64,000 nt of DNA. Source: Chloranthus sessilifolius. Lineage: Eukaryota > Streptophyta > Magnoliopsida > Chloranthales > Chloranthaceae. The position numbers and the translations under genes are program-made. Shown here piece by piece: positions 10,270 to 22,229 of this stretch; positions within the stretch are counted from its first letter, which is position 1, and every line of letters starts with the position of its first letter. The stretch is taken from assembly GCA_021018995.1 (NCBI GenBank), contig CM037595.1, positions 96,747,491 to 96,811,490 of the forward strand, given 5' to 3'. Under the pieces are notes generated by a model. The model was not told the DNA's origin and made no database searches. It was given only the letters and a program-made list of their open reading frames with translations.

Positions 10270-12784
10270 ATCATATATAAGTCATATATGACTTCTATGA
10301 ATATTTCACTTTTTTATTATAATTACGAATCTTTCCTTTTTACCGGGCTCGAGGCAGATATTTTTAATGGTGATCATGGAAGTCAAAGAATCGTTAGAAT
10401 CATATGGTCATAAGGAAAATAATATCAAAACGTTGTGCAAGGGTAGTTATTTGAGCTTCTCTTTTGCTCCAACATGGATCTCTTTTATGTGTAGTATCAC
10501 AACTCTTCGCTTCTTCTATTTTGATGGAAAGCTTTTTTAAGTGATAAAATTATTCTTTACTTACTTTATGGTAGTTATCTCTTTTGTAAAATTGTTTTAA
10601 GACTTAGTTCGGCATAAGTCATGAGCATAATTTTTTTATTTTACTTCCCATGGGATAAGTAAAAAAAACAAAAAAACCATGGGATGAGGTTCAAAAATGA
10701 AAATTTTCAACCCTTGTATTTTTCATTTTTACCTACCTTTGACACAAATAAAACCAACGGATTGGTTATTTTATGATGCTGCTAAACCACCTGAAAATAT
10801 GCAAACAGTCTTCAATCATCCAATTTGTGCGGTCATAGTGGAGTTGAATCTAATGATTGAAACAAGTTTTTATCCTATTTTTTTACACAATTGATCTTAA
10901 GATCATCTGCATACCATCAATTGATGAACTTTTGAATTCGCATGACACAAATCCTATAAAAATGACTCAAAAATCACGTGCCACAAAATCACGCTCAAAC
11001 GTAATTTAAGATTAATTTTGAGATATGTACAATGTGAAAACACCATCTAACCTTTGACGGTAGTAGCTTATACGTTAAAGATTTTGCTTTGTGCCAATCT
11101 TTTTGACTTGGGATCTTTTGATATTGGCTTTAAAATCGAGGGCCTTGATGGTCATCGCATATATATTTGATCACGACCTTTGATTTTTGCCACATGATCT
11201 TTTGATCATTGTCAATTGATTTGACTCAAATGATAGAAATCGTTTTTTACCCTATCTTCCACATAAAGGATCTTAAGACTATGGGGGTGCGCTCAAATGA
11301 AAAATAATCTCCGATAAAATTCAACAATCAAACTATTTTAATATATAAATTCCAAGTGAATGTAAGGGTGCAAAGATTACGAGTAAATTAACTCTCTTAA
11401 GATTTTAGCTTGATGGTGGGTGGAAAAAGTTTTCATCTAAATTTTTTCAAAAAACTCAATAAAGCATGCCCAAAGAGTTGGAGAACGCTAGAAAATAATT
11501 TTTTGGGTAAAAAAATAAAATTTTACGGTATTTTATAAAGCCCATATTACCTAATTGGCTCTAATTAAAGTATCAAAATTGATATTAATCTCGAGTATTG
11601 ATTTGTCCAAAACTAATACGCCTCAGTTGAAATGTATCATCCTATTCAAAGAAAGAAAAACTCTATGTTAGACATATTGGCAGATATTCAAGATGTATCA
11701 GCCGATACGGATATAGGACCGTATCGACCGACACGATATTAGATATCTGAGTTGAGATATTAATATGTTGTTGAAAATTTGATACGTATCATAGATATAT
11801 ATCAGTATCGTCCAAATTTTGATACTTTGGCTCAAAGTAATAAAACTGCTCTGTACTTTATTTGTAGAGATTTTGTGCTGTGACGGAGAGCACGAAGCGG
11901 GCTGCATCACTTATATTTTATATAAGTGGATACCTTTCATCAGTATCACATTGACACGTGGATAATAATTCATATGTATTGCTCCGGCTCCAGTTTCCTT
12001 ATAAAAAGACAAAAACGTTATTGCAATATAAAATAGTTTTCATTGGGAGAATCAAAAAACACGGAAAAAAGCCGTAGCTGTAGACGTGTGCGTTGAATAA
12101 TATATTTAATTACAGGTTACGTAAGTGGTTCTTTTGACTTTCATTTGAGCACTATAAACATATATGAGAATAGCAACTCTGGCTGCTATTCTCCAATCCA
12201 TATCACGTATTATTAGTATAATTTATCAATTGTACTTAATTATAGAAGCAGGAATTTGAATTACTGGGATTCTTCCGGAACAAGTGTCACTTTCTTTACT
12301 TATTATTTAGTCTGTTACGGAAAAAATGACAAAACTTTGTAAATTGTGCTCATATAATTCACGTCTAATTAATCACGTGGCACATCTTTTGTGTGATCTG
12401 AGGATCTATTTGGCAACGCTCCCGGTCCACTCCACACGCTCTGTCAATACACTCCTGCTTGGAGTGGATTTCGTAACAACGTTAGGAGGTGACGAGGAGT
12501 TGGGAGTTGTGGGGCCACCGTGGAGTTGCTCTAGTCTCAGTTTTGTCATAGCGGTTATAAAATGCTCCGGCGTAGAGTTGGTGGGGAGCAATCAGGGTGC
12601 TGGCACACACATGGACGTGAGTACGTCTCAAAATCAAATCCAACCTAAATTATCGAAGTGGCAGTTCTAATCGGGAGCTAGATTAAGCCCAAAACTACTC
12701 ATTGGAGAATTTCGGACTTTTTCAAATCTATGAATTCTAATTCAAACCATTGTGCGTATCTTTTGAATGGGACCGACTCTCCTA
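10270..12784. other. Intergenic DNA with MITE fragments, no gene
   Basis: Two partial copies of the GATCTTGAGATCATG family lie at about 10790-11000 and 11180-11300. A block of GATACG/TATCGG words lies at 11690-11830, resembling the MITE at 26255-26469. The 114-codon frame at 12326-12670 is GC-richer than its surroundings but matches nothing known. The start near 12405 (ATCTATTTGGCAACGCTC) resembles a hAT terminus with no right partner found. Confidence 0.4.
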
Positions 12785-13195
12785 ACTGTCATTTAAACAC
12801 TAAAATGGTGTTTAAATGATCTTATATTATTAATGGTATAAGATGTGGTTGATCCGAACTGTCAAAGTGAACGATCTTAGATTGAAATGCAACAAGCCCA
12901 TAAATGATGTTGGGGAGATTTAAACCACCCAATCATTTGACTCTAATATCAATCATTGTTTTTATTTTCAATGGCTAATATTATAGGTCATCAATTGTAT
13001 GGTTCACATCCACTTATTGGCTTGTTTTAGTAGGCTGAGACATTTTCTAATGATAGATTGTCACTTCGAAAATTTAGATTGATCATGAATGTGTGTCACA
13101 GGACATAATGATAAATCACACTTCAATGATATGAGATAAAAAGTGACATTTTAATGGTGTAAGATTATTTAAACATTATTTGATATTTAATTATA
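12785..13195. mobile_element. MITE with long imperfect TIRs
   Basis: The left arm (ATTTAAACACTAAAATGGTG, then TTTAAATGATCTTAT) pairs with the reverse complement of the right arm (TTTAAATAATCTTACACCATT). The interior repeats words found at 2210-2565. Ends and TSD are uncertain. No ORF of note. Confidence 0.45.
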
Positions 13196-13647
13196 GATAA
13201 GGAGCCGTTAGATGGTTTTTGGCCTCTGGGTTGGTGTGGATTTTTGTTTGAGATATGTTTGAATGATGGAGTTTAAGTTAGGCCACTTAGCTAGATAAAA
13301 AATGGGCCTTATAAATTGTAAATCTGAGCTGTCATAGGCCCTATTTGTACATCTCAGCCAAAGTTGTTTGAAGCCCATAAGGAAGTTCAATTTGATGGTT
13401 TATAGCTTAAAATGGCGAAGTTTTATTAAGAGGCCACACAGACTTTGCTAGTGATTCCTAATCACATGTGATAAAAAATCACATTAATGTAAGGGTCGGG
13501 GTGCATTCTAAGGCTCCACTAATTAGAAAACTGGGCCATGGTTTTGATTCCACCCTACATATTTGTAAAATCAAATCCTCCACGAATCTTGTGGTGTAGA
13601 TGAATTCGTTTAAGCCAAAAGACCACACCGAGATTCATACGCTAAAA

Positions 13648-14054
13648 GGATACCTGTATTTATATCCACCGAATTTTTAAAGGCACCATTAGTTGAAAAT
13701 TATTAATTGCCTTAAATAAAATAATGAAAATCATTTTTTGTCCCAATCTTTAACAATTAGAGCTTGAGATCATGAGTGTACCATCAAGCGACAATTTTTT
13801 ATTTCACATGATCCACATCACAATAAAAGTGACCAAAAAATTATATTGGACATAATGCGTGCCACATGGTTTATCCGTTCAACTTTTTGGAATTTGTGCC
13901 ATATTGAATCAAACACTGACCATTTGATCAACATTATGATCGATTATATGAAAGACTAGAACGAAAAACAATGTCCATTATATTATTCAAAGCAGAAAAT
14001 GGTTTTTCAGCTGTGGTGCCATTAGAGATTGGGTGGGTGCAAATACAGGTACCC
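13648..14054. mobile_element. Long-TIR fold-back MITE (same family as 36094-36500)
   Basis: The left end GGATACCTGTATTTATATCC pairs with the reverse complement of the right end, GGGTACCTGTATTTGCACCC. The interior is an imperfect palindrome carrying the GATCTTGAGATCATG core twice in opposite orientation. A duplicated target could not be confirmed. Confidence 0.6.
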
Positions 14055-15231
14055 TGTTTTAAAATGTGATATTGACCAGAGTTATTTGATACGTTTGGCA
14101 TACAGGTCACATTAATTGCTTATTTAAAAATAATTAAAACATCATTAAGTCCAGATTCTTTGGAGAGGTTTTTTTTTCCTTTCCATAAAAAATGAGTTCA
14201 GATGCACTTGACTGGCATATTAACAATCCATTACCATTCGTTTTGCAGTTTCGTTGACCATAGCTACATGTCATACCGATCTCATATTGGACCGTTGAGA
14301 TCGTTCTTCGATTGGTAAGATATGGGCTATGATCCATCCAAGGGTTGACCCTTAATCAAAAGAAGACCAATTGTATGATAATAATTCCATACACATTTTC
14401 CTATGTATATAGAAAAAACAAGGGATCCTACTACGTTGAAATGGACCAGATCCATGGTTTGCCGGTCTGATCTGGCAAAATCTAAGAAGAGATTTTTTAG
14501 ATTTACCTTCAATAATGGTGGATTTGAGAATAGAGTTTAAGGGTATTCTCTAATCTAATGCCGTTCAATTTTACAGATATCAGGTACGAGATGCAAGATC
14601 TTCGGCCTCTTTTTATTTCCTTTTAAAGTCAGAGTTAATACACCTAAATTACCTAATACAGTGTAGTCAACGAAACAAATGGCCTTGGATTGGAGACACC
14701 ACTTAATAAATAAATTTATGTCTGAGAAGAAAGAAAAGGTAATAATCGTCACATTCAAGGGTAACAGTGAGACTTCAATATGAAAATTAAAAAGATAAAG
14801 GATCTTTACTCGGTTCACGAGTAAAAAGGAAGTTAGTTCTCCGTCTGACTCCCAGGTTCCGGATTCGAACCTTCGAACCAGGGCTGAATCTTGCCATCTA
14901 GTCTTTCACTCTAGCGCGTATATGCTTTGGTACTTTGAATACTCGAGATGGTTTTCGATGTTGAGCTCAACCACTGTACTTAGTGATACCATCATCTATT
15001 ATTTTTCATTTGAAAAGAAGTTGATTAATTTTTTACGACTTTTCTTTTTTATTTAAGCTTGAGACCAACATTAATTGAGTAACCGTAAACGTCAAGCAGC
15101 CATGCATTCATTTGAATGGAATTCAACTCAAATTGATCACGATTAAATGATTAAAATCATCTAGTCAAGGGTTTGCACAAGTTTTTTTGTAAATGGGATA
15201 AGACATGTAGCTCAATTGAAAAATGGTTCAA
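14055..15231. other. Intergenic DNA, no gene recognised
   Basis: Short frames on the - strand at 14134-14818 show no known motif. The word GGATTCGAACC at 14871-14881 is a B box on the - strand, but no matching A box or TSD was found, so a SINE is not claimed. Confidence 0.4.
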
Positions 15232-15389
15232 AATTTTGGATTTCGTTAGAGTAAGCCGAAATTTTGAATTTCTGTTTCAACCGAAAACTATAGCTCGGAC
15301 CGAAATATTATGAAATCATAGTTTTTCCTTTTGGTTTTGATGGGGACCGAAAATAGAAACCAGATTTCGGCCTAAAATTTTGAACCATG
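15232..15389. mobile_element. Short hAT-type MITE (158 bp), CATGGTTCAAAATTTT ends
   Basis: The left end is (A)ATGGTTCAAAATTTTGG. The right end reverse-complemented is CATGGTTCAAAATTTTAGG. Flanks AATTGAAA (15224-15231) and AATGGAAA (15390-15397) match at 7 of 8 positions, the TSD length expected for hAT elements. Related fragments occur at 1-50 and 5103-5275. Confidence 0.75.
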
Positions 15390-16229
15390 AATGGAAAGGT
15401 TCATGATGATTCACACCTTGAGGTTGCAAGTTCAACCACAACCTTAAAATAGAGAAAATTGTTAAAGGGTTGTTTACCAAATGGTTGAAATTGTTAAATT
15501 AGCTTCGATTATATGATTGAAATCCTTCCATTAGAATAATTTTTAAGCCTATTCCAACCATATGATCATTTTCCTCTTGTAATGTTTGAGTCCGACACAA
15601 GTGATATGAGTACATAAAAAAAAAAAAAAAAAAACTTATGAGTATCACAAATAAAGTAAAAAAAATATTGAACATCATTTGAGGTATTCATAACTCCAAA
15701 ACTACCCCAACTAGATGAGATAAAGTTGTAAATGGTAGAAGTTTATAAAAACTTAGGTTGCGTATGACATAACTCCCTATTAGCACCTATCATAATAGAG
15801 TTCACCTGCTTTAGTAAGTTTCTATCATCTTTGTTAATATCCCGCTACTTGCTTTAGTAGATATCCATTTTCCTTAATAACTCATTGCATAGCAAAATTT
15901 ACCTATTTAATAGTTTTACTCACTCATTTGTTTTAATAGAGAGTTAGTAGAGAATAGAGAAATTGCTGGTAGAGCATGTAAATCCTTATATACAGGGAGT
16001 TAGAAAAGAAAATGAGAACCAACTAAAGCAGACGAACTTTGGCGTGACAGGGGCTAACAATGAACTATGCCATGCAGCATTAGTGGTTATGAACCATAGA
16101 TTCATCAAGCTAACAGAAATCAAGTTTCTCTCAATGATGATCCTCCTCATCTATAATGTTCCACTAAATTGTGCGGCCAAAAAACTCACCTATAACTGCC
16201 TTAATATATGCGCTTAGCAAGTAATGTTT
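15390..16229. other. Distal upstream region of the kinase gene
   Basis: AT-rich and unique-looking, with a poly-A tract at about 15617-15634. The 84-codon frame at 15963-16217 shows no known motif. Distal promoter sequence is likely here, but no element can be singled out. Confidence 0.35.
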
Positions 16230-16640
16230 TACTAAAGAATAAAGAAAAAAATTGTACTAAAGACATAGAACGACGCTGATGTAGACAGAAACCGGGCTCG
16301 TTTGAGAGAGCTCTTCTTCCCCACAGCGCCGACGCCGTGTTTCAGGTCCGAAATATTGGACGTTACCGAAACTCCCGCGCTCTGCGCATAGATTCTCAAA
16401 TTACAAATAGATATATCGGATCTTACCATTTTACCCCTTTCCTCTATCATTTAATTACAAAAATACTTTCTCTCCTATTTGTTCACTCCTCGTTTATTAT
16501 TTCCTTCTTCCCATTTGACGTTACCTCACCAGAGATCTTCATCCCGCCGAGCGGACAACCAGATCCGATCCGATAAACTGGCCCGATATATCGCTTATGC
16601 CTCTGTAACCTGTTCCAGCTCGTGACGTCCGTAGCAAGCG
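16230..16640 (+). promoter_or_regulatory. Probable core promoter and 5' UTR of the CRK gene
   Basis: GC and CpG content rise sharply from about 16270 into exon 1, as is common at plant gene starts. This stretch is pyrimidine-rich (16430-16520) and leads to the start codon at 16641 in an AGCG-ATGG context. No unambiguous TATA box or transcription start can be assigned, so the extent is an estimate. Confidence 0.35.
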
Positions 16641-17126
16641 ATGGGGCAGTGCTACGGCAAGAACATTTCCGTCCAAGGAGACGGCGTCGAATACCCTCAG
16701 TCACCGTTACCGGCGGGTAACGGCGCCGTCAACGTGCCGTCAGTTAGGAACACGCCTGCTCACTCGTCTGTGACGAGCCCATGGGCTGCGAGTCCGTTAC
16801 CGACGGGAGTGTCACCGTCTCCGGCGAGGTCAACACCCCGGAGATTTTTCCGGCGGCCGTTTCCGCCGCCGTCGCCGGCCAAGCACATAAAGGCATCGCT
16901 GGCGAAGCGGCAGGGGCTACCGAAGGAGGGGCCGATACCGGAGGAGGGGGGCGACTCGGAGCGGGCGCTTGATAAGAGTTTCGGGTACGGGAAAAATTTC
17001 GGTGCCAAGTATGAGTTGGGGAAGGAGGTTGGGCGGGGGCATTTTGGGCATACGTGTTCGGGGAGGGCTCGGAAGGGAGAGATCAAAGGGCAGCCCGTTG
17101 CTGTTAAGATCATCTCGAAGCTTAAG
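16641..17126 (+). CDS. CRK: CRK exon 1 (residues 1-162)
   Basis: Start codon at 16641, first in-frame ATG with the family-typical MGQCYGKN. Encodes the Pro/Ser-rich N-terminus and the ATP loop through [11 protein letters not shown]. Donor GTGAGC at 17127; phase 0. It is much more GC-rich than the flanking DNA, which creates spurious open frames on both strands. Confidence 0.95.
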
Positions 17127-20100
17127 GTGAGCTGTTTTTCTTTTTCTTTGGAAGCATTATTTTGTGATTTGTCGATTTTTTTGTGTGCATGTTCGTTGTG
17201 TTGTGCGGATCGAATAAGGGTGTTAGGAATTTGATTCAGTTTGTTTGTTTATTCATTGAAAGTGATTTGGGTGGAGTTGATTTTGATTTTGGACATAGTT
17301 ATAAGAGGGGTATTTTGTTAAGGATCTAGCCAATACACTATAAAGCAAGCACCTCGCCGTTGGATAGTTTAGCCCTTATTTTTGAATATATATATTTTTG
17401 ATAATCTGGGTATCCGGGCCTCTTAGAGCACCCGCCTAATCCCAGGGCCTAATCCCAGGGAACATGTGCATCCCAAATTCAGTACATGCCGGGTCAGCAC
17501 ATGATATAAATCCCTAGGGTGGCCTCCAGAGGGGGAGGGGATTCGAACTCAGGTCTCCTGCTTTTGGAAGCAGGTACCTGGCCAGCTTCCCTAACCCCTT
17601 GAGGTTTAGTTTAGCCCTTATTACTTTAGGGCCGTAATACCCCATCAAGCTCCCTGGGTCCCCACCAAGCTTGGAGCTGAGGCCTGGTGGTCTCAACTGT
17701 TGCAGCTTTCACTCTTATCCTTTTTTGCTAGGGCTTAACTTGAGACATGGGTTTGGCTTTGCTGCTTGATACCATTTGTCAAGGACCTAGCCAATATACC
17801 AAAAGCACTTGGGCATTAATAGATTGGAAAGTTAAGCTCTTTGTAACATATTATGTGTTAATATCTCGATTTAAAGGAGTAAGAGACAATGGGTATAGAA
17901 CGTCAAAGGAGATGAAAGCTCCTTTTTTTATAAATTATTTTCTACATGAATATATATATATATATATAGGGAGCCGGTTAGGTCCTCCAATGGAGGACGG
18001 TCACTGTCCTCCAAGATTCTCATGGAGCTCAATGTGGCATCCAAAACACTGTTTGGGTGCCACGTGGAGCACAAGTGGACGGTATAGATCAATATTAAAA
18101 AAAAAGAAATTGAAAAAAACTTTTTAAACCCACAAGTCAATGTTTGACGGGTTTCATTGATCCACATTTAACGGTTCAAAAAACATACGGTGGAGATGGG
18201 TTTTCAAATTTTTTTTTTTCACAAAGATGATCTAAGCAATGCACCCGAGCTCCACGTGGCATCGAAACAATATGTTGGCTGCCACGTGGAGCTCCACGTG
18301 GAAGCTTGGAGGACGGTGACCGTCCTCCCATGGAGGACGGAGGCCTTTTCCATATATATATATATAAAGTTTTCAGAGCAAAGTTGCTTGGTTCATGCCA
18401 GTTCATTCTACTTGGTTTGCAGTAGTTTGCACATCATGGGTATTAGAACCGAGTTGGTAACTTTGGTTCAGTGTCAATGTGTGTGTGTGTGTTTGGTAAC
18501 TAGTGCACCAAAATTTACTGCTGTAATTAATGCCCATTGGCTCAGATGCTTTTTTAGTTAGCAACATGTTAGGCTTCAAGTGACAAAGTGCTCGCGCAAT
18601 ATGTCGGTTCTTCCTCTGTTACATTTTCTTATTCAGTAGAGACCTGCATATGGCTTCTTTGATCAAGTGAGTGCAGAATTTAGGCCCTCTTTGGCAACCC
18701 TTTTCCAAAAAACACTTTTCAGGTGCTATAAAAAGGTGTGCAACATGTTGTGTCTCAAAAAGATCTATCACATACTGAAAATGTGTTGTGTGAGAAGCAA
18801 CATGAGTCAGCTTCTCAACACAACACCATTTTCAGTTAGAGGTGGCCAGATATTTGGGTGAAATCTGCTTCTCAACCAACATTTTTCCCTTGAAAAAGTG
18901 CTTTGTGGAAAAGGGTTGCCAAACAGGGGCTTATGGATTTAGAAGAAGAGAAAGCCAAACCAGAGAATAGATAGGACTGGAATATAAAAAAATCCACTAC
19001 AACAATAAAGGGCTATCATCATTTTTTTTAATCATAAAGAGCTACTATCAACACCAACATTTTTTTAACATGGCCTGGTAGCCTGTCTTTAGATGAATAT
19101 TTGAATTCAGATTGCTAAGAAACTGAAGAGCAGATATCATACAGTATCTCCTGGGATCTGGAGAACAACCACTACCAAAGAGGAGCCTCTTTCTTGATTT
19201 CGATGTGATTACATAGAGGAAATCACCCTCAATGCAAACCATCTCTTTATGATATCTTGTCCAATATTGCTAAGGAAGGTGACTCCCTCCTGATATCCAA
19301 TCAGCCCCATGCAAATTGGGCAATTATTGACTAATCTATCAACGCATGACTATAAAACAGCCTAATGCCTCTATTTTCTATATTTAGCAACCTACATGAC
19401 TTTCTCTTCCTCATTAGCCTATCTACCAAACCTCAATTTCTATTGTAGTCTGCAAATGATGACTAATTTGCTCATCCCTAGTGCCTCTATTTTTTCTTTA
19501 TTTTGTTTGACTTTTGTATTGCTTGTTGCAAGCTAGTTACTGCTTTTGTCCCATCAACTGCAAGCTTTATATCCAGCTCTGCAGAATGTGGAGCCAGCTG
19601 AGACTTTCTCTAGTAATTGAAGGTGTGGAGAAAAAGCATACTGGATTCGAAGATGTCTCCAGAGAGCCATTTGTGGCTGACGGTGGCATGGAGATGATTT
19701 TTCTCTGTTTGTTTCCAAACTCCAAAAAGTTCCCTGAAGTGTCACACTCTAAAGAATGAATTTGACTGAGATCTCCTTCATGCATGCTGAAGAAATTAGT
19801 CTGTTTTTAACTTCTGTAGAAAACTAAAACAAGTTTTCTGGGATATGTGCACTTATATTCAGCTACTCTACAGGTAAACTGGTGGAAACCTGTGGCTAGG
19901 GTATCCTTTGTTAATAAGCGTCCTGCTGGTGTATACTAATCAATAAAAAAGTGTCCTGCTGGTGCATTCAAGAGCTGTTGTTATAAAATATTAGTCACTG
20001 CCCACTTCTCTTTTTGTTTTTGGTTGTTTTTTATTGATCATTTTTTTGGTGATGCAAGGGTTTGGTTACTTCCATTAATTTAATTGAAACTGTGTACTGT

Positions 20101-20755
20101 TCTCATTGTTTTGGATGGATTTCACATTAACATAAACTATTAGGATGCTAAATGAATTTTTTATTGACAGATGACAACTGCGATATCGATTGAAGATGTT
20201 CGTAGGGAGGTGAAAATCTTGAAAGCTTTATCTGGGCATAAAAATCTGGTCAAATTTCATGATGCATGTGAGGATGCCAATAACGTCTACATAGTCATGG
20301 AGTATGCTCTTACCCAATTTGCTTGAAACCTATTTATCGACGATATTTCTTTACTATCAACAAATTTTTTAGGACTGTTGCAAATTTTTAAGCTGATAGA
20401 AATGATTAGCATCGGTTCAGATTCTAAGTCCGACATTTGATCATAAGTTTATTTCCTATTTGTTTTTTTTTCTCAAATTTTTGTGTTATTTGTCTAAAAA
20501 TTTTCAGATTTGATTGATTGAATTACATTACTGAAACATTTTTCATTGCATCAGTTACTTTGGTGATCAATGATGAGTTTCTTTTTGGAAAATTTTGTTC
20601 AAGATTGTTATAGTAATTTGGTATGATTCCCATCGTAATTTTCTGAAGTTTCTTTGTTGATTAGATTGTGCGAAGGTGGGGAGCTATTAGATAGAATTTT
20701 ATCCAGGTAAACATGACTTGTCTGTTTTGTCAATAGTTTAATACATGTGTTGATG

Positions 20756-20789
<34 letters not shown>

Positions 20790-22190
20790 CAGATTGAGCG
20801 CAGGGGATAGGCATCTGGACGCAGCCCTGGAGGGCTGCACCTGGAAGCCATATCACATGCCACCTGGCATGTGACACCCAAAACAACACCCGTTTCGGGT
20901 TGTCCAGCCATGTAGCATGTGGTTTTAAAAAAAATAATTTTTTGACTTTTTTTGTCCTGATTTTATGAGTCAAGGATAAGATAACCCTCAAACAACTTGG
21001 TGCATTGAATTTGGGCACCTTTGACCACATATCTAATACTGGATATGCATTGGATTGTGCCCAAAATTTTTGAATGCACCTGATCGTTCTTATCCAAGTT
21101 GCGGTGTCAACCGATCCTCTATCAGATCAAGCAAAGATTTCATTGAAGTAGTATGTTGTTGTGCATTTGTTGTAGAGGTGGAAGATACACAGAGGAGGAT
21201 GCAAAAGCCATTGTTGTGCAAATTTTAAGTGTAGTTGCCTTTTGTCATCTTCAAGGCGTTGTGCATCGTGATTTGAAACCCGAGGTCTGCATTTTTTTAG
21301 CATTAATGATTCCACTTATTCCTACGAGAAAGAAATGGTTCTTTATAAATTTCTGTGCATAAAAAACTTGTCTAACTGTTGACACCTTATGCTCTGGACT
21401 GCTCAACAGAATTTTCTCTTCACCACTAGAGATGAAGATGCTCCAATGAAGCTTATTGATTTTGGTCTTTCTGACTTCATCAGACCAGGTAAAAGTTCAT
21501 TGACCATCTTTAGTACTCTCATATTTTATCTTGTAGTGCAGTATTTAAGAATCTTCCTGCATCACTATTGAATATCTCAAAGCAACAGAAATCATGAATC
21601 AATTGACCACACCGTGTTATCCTTCTTGTATACCTACAATCCTTATTGGAAGATGATTGCCATTGTCTTTACTTTCAGTTTCACTCACTTTTTGAAGTCA
21701 CATAGTCATGGGCACTTGATTCTCGAGCTCTTTGCATTGGGCTGCTTGAACTTAATTTTGGTGGTAGAAGTTGTGGATAATAATATTGGGCACTTTAGTG
21801 CTGGTGGTTTCATGAAGCTAAGTGGTGCTGACCAGCATAGTTACGAAATTCGTCGAAATTCAAAAATACAGGGTTCACAAAACTTTTGCTGAAAATTTCG
21901 GCCATTTTGGTAATTTCCCTTAAGTTTTTTGGTGAAATTTCCTTTTTTCGGTTTTTTTCTTTTCCAGTTTTTTTGGTTTATATTGAAGAAAACAACAAAA
22001 TTACTTTTAAATTAAGCTATCCCTTTACCTTTGAGCCTCCCCCCACTGTTTGTATTATATGTCTTTCTCTTTATGTAAGTGGGTGCATGAGTGTAAATGG
22101 GTGTGTCAATGATATTTTATAAGTGATATAAATACTAATAATAGAAGGGGATTGAGGAACAAAAACTCAAATCCTAATTTCTCCCTCCCT

Positions 22191-22229
<39 letters not shown>

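Larger units (their letters stand above)
17127..20170 (+). other. CRK intron 1 (3,044 bp)
   Basis: GTGAGC...TTGACAG. Holds a SINE (17381-17607), a (TA)n-flanked MITE (17969-18351) and a hAT-like MITE (18681-18933). Bases 18934-20170 have no recognised element or gene, only short random frames. Confidence 0.9.

Noticed and set aside
12326..12670. 114-codon + strand frame as a possible small gene
   Set aside because: No family resemblance, no promoter or splice context, and the opposite strand is open too, suggesting base composition.
14860..14890. SINE from the B-box word GGATTCGAACC
   Set aside because: No A box at the right spacing and no flanking duplication.
16760..17113. 117-codon frame on the - strand, and a 63-codon frame in another + frame, over exon 1
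   Set aside because: They exist because exon 1 is GC-rich and stop-poor. The true frame is the CRK frame, which matches the family.
21964..21968. CCAGT as left TSD of the + strand Copia (CCAGT also follows 27060)
   Set aside because: The sequence right after 21968 does not match the LTR start; a 5-mer match within 100 bp is easily chance.
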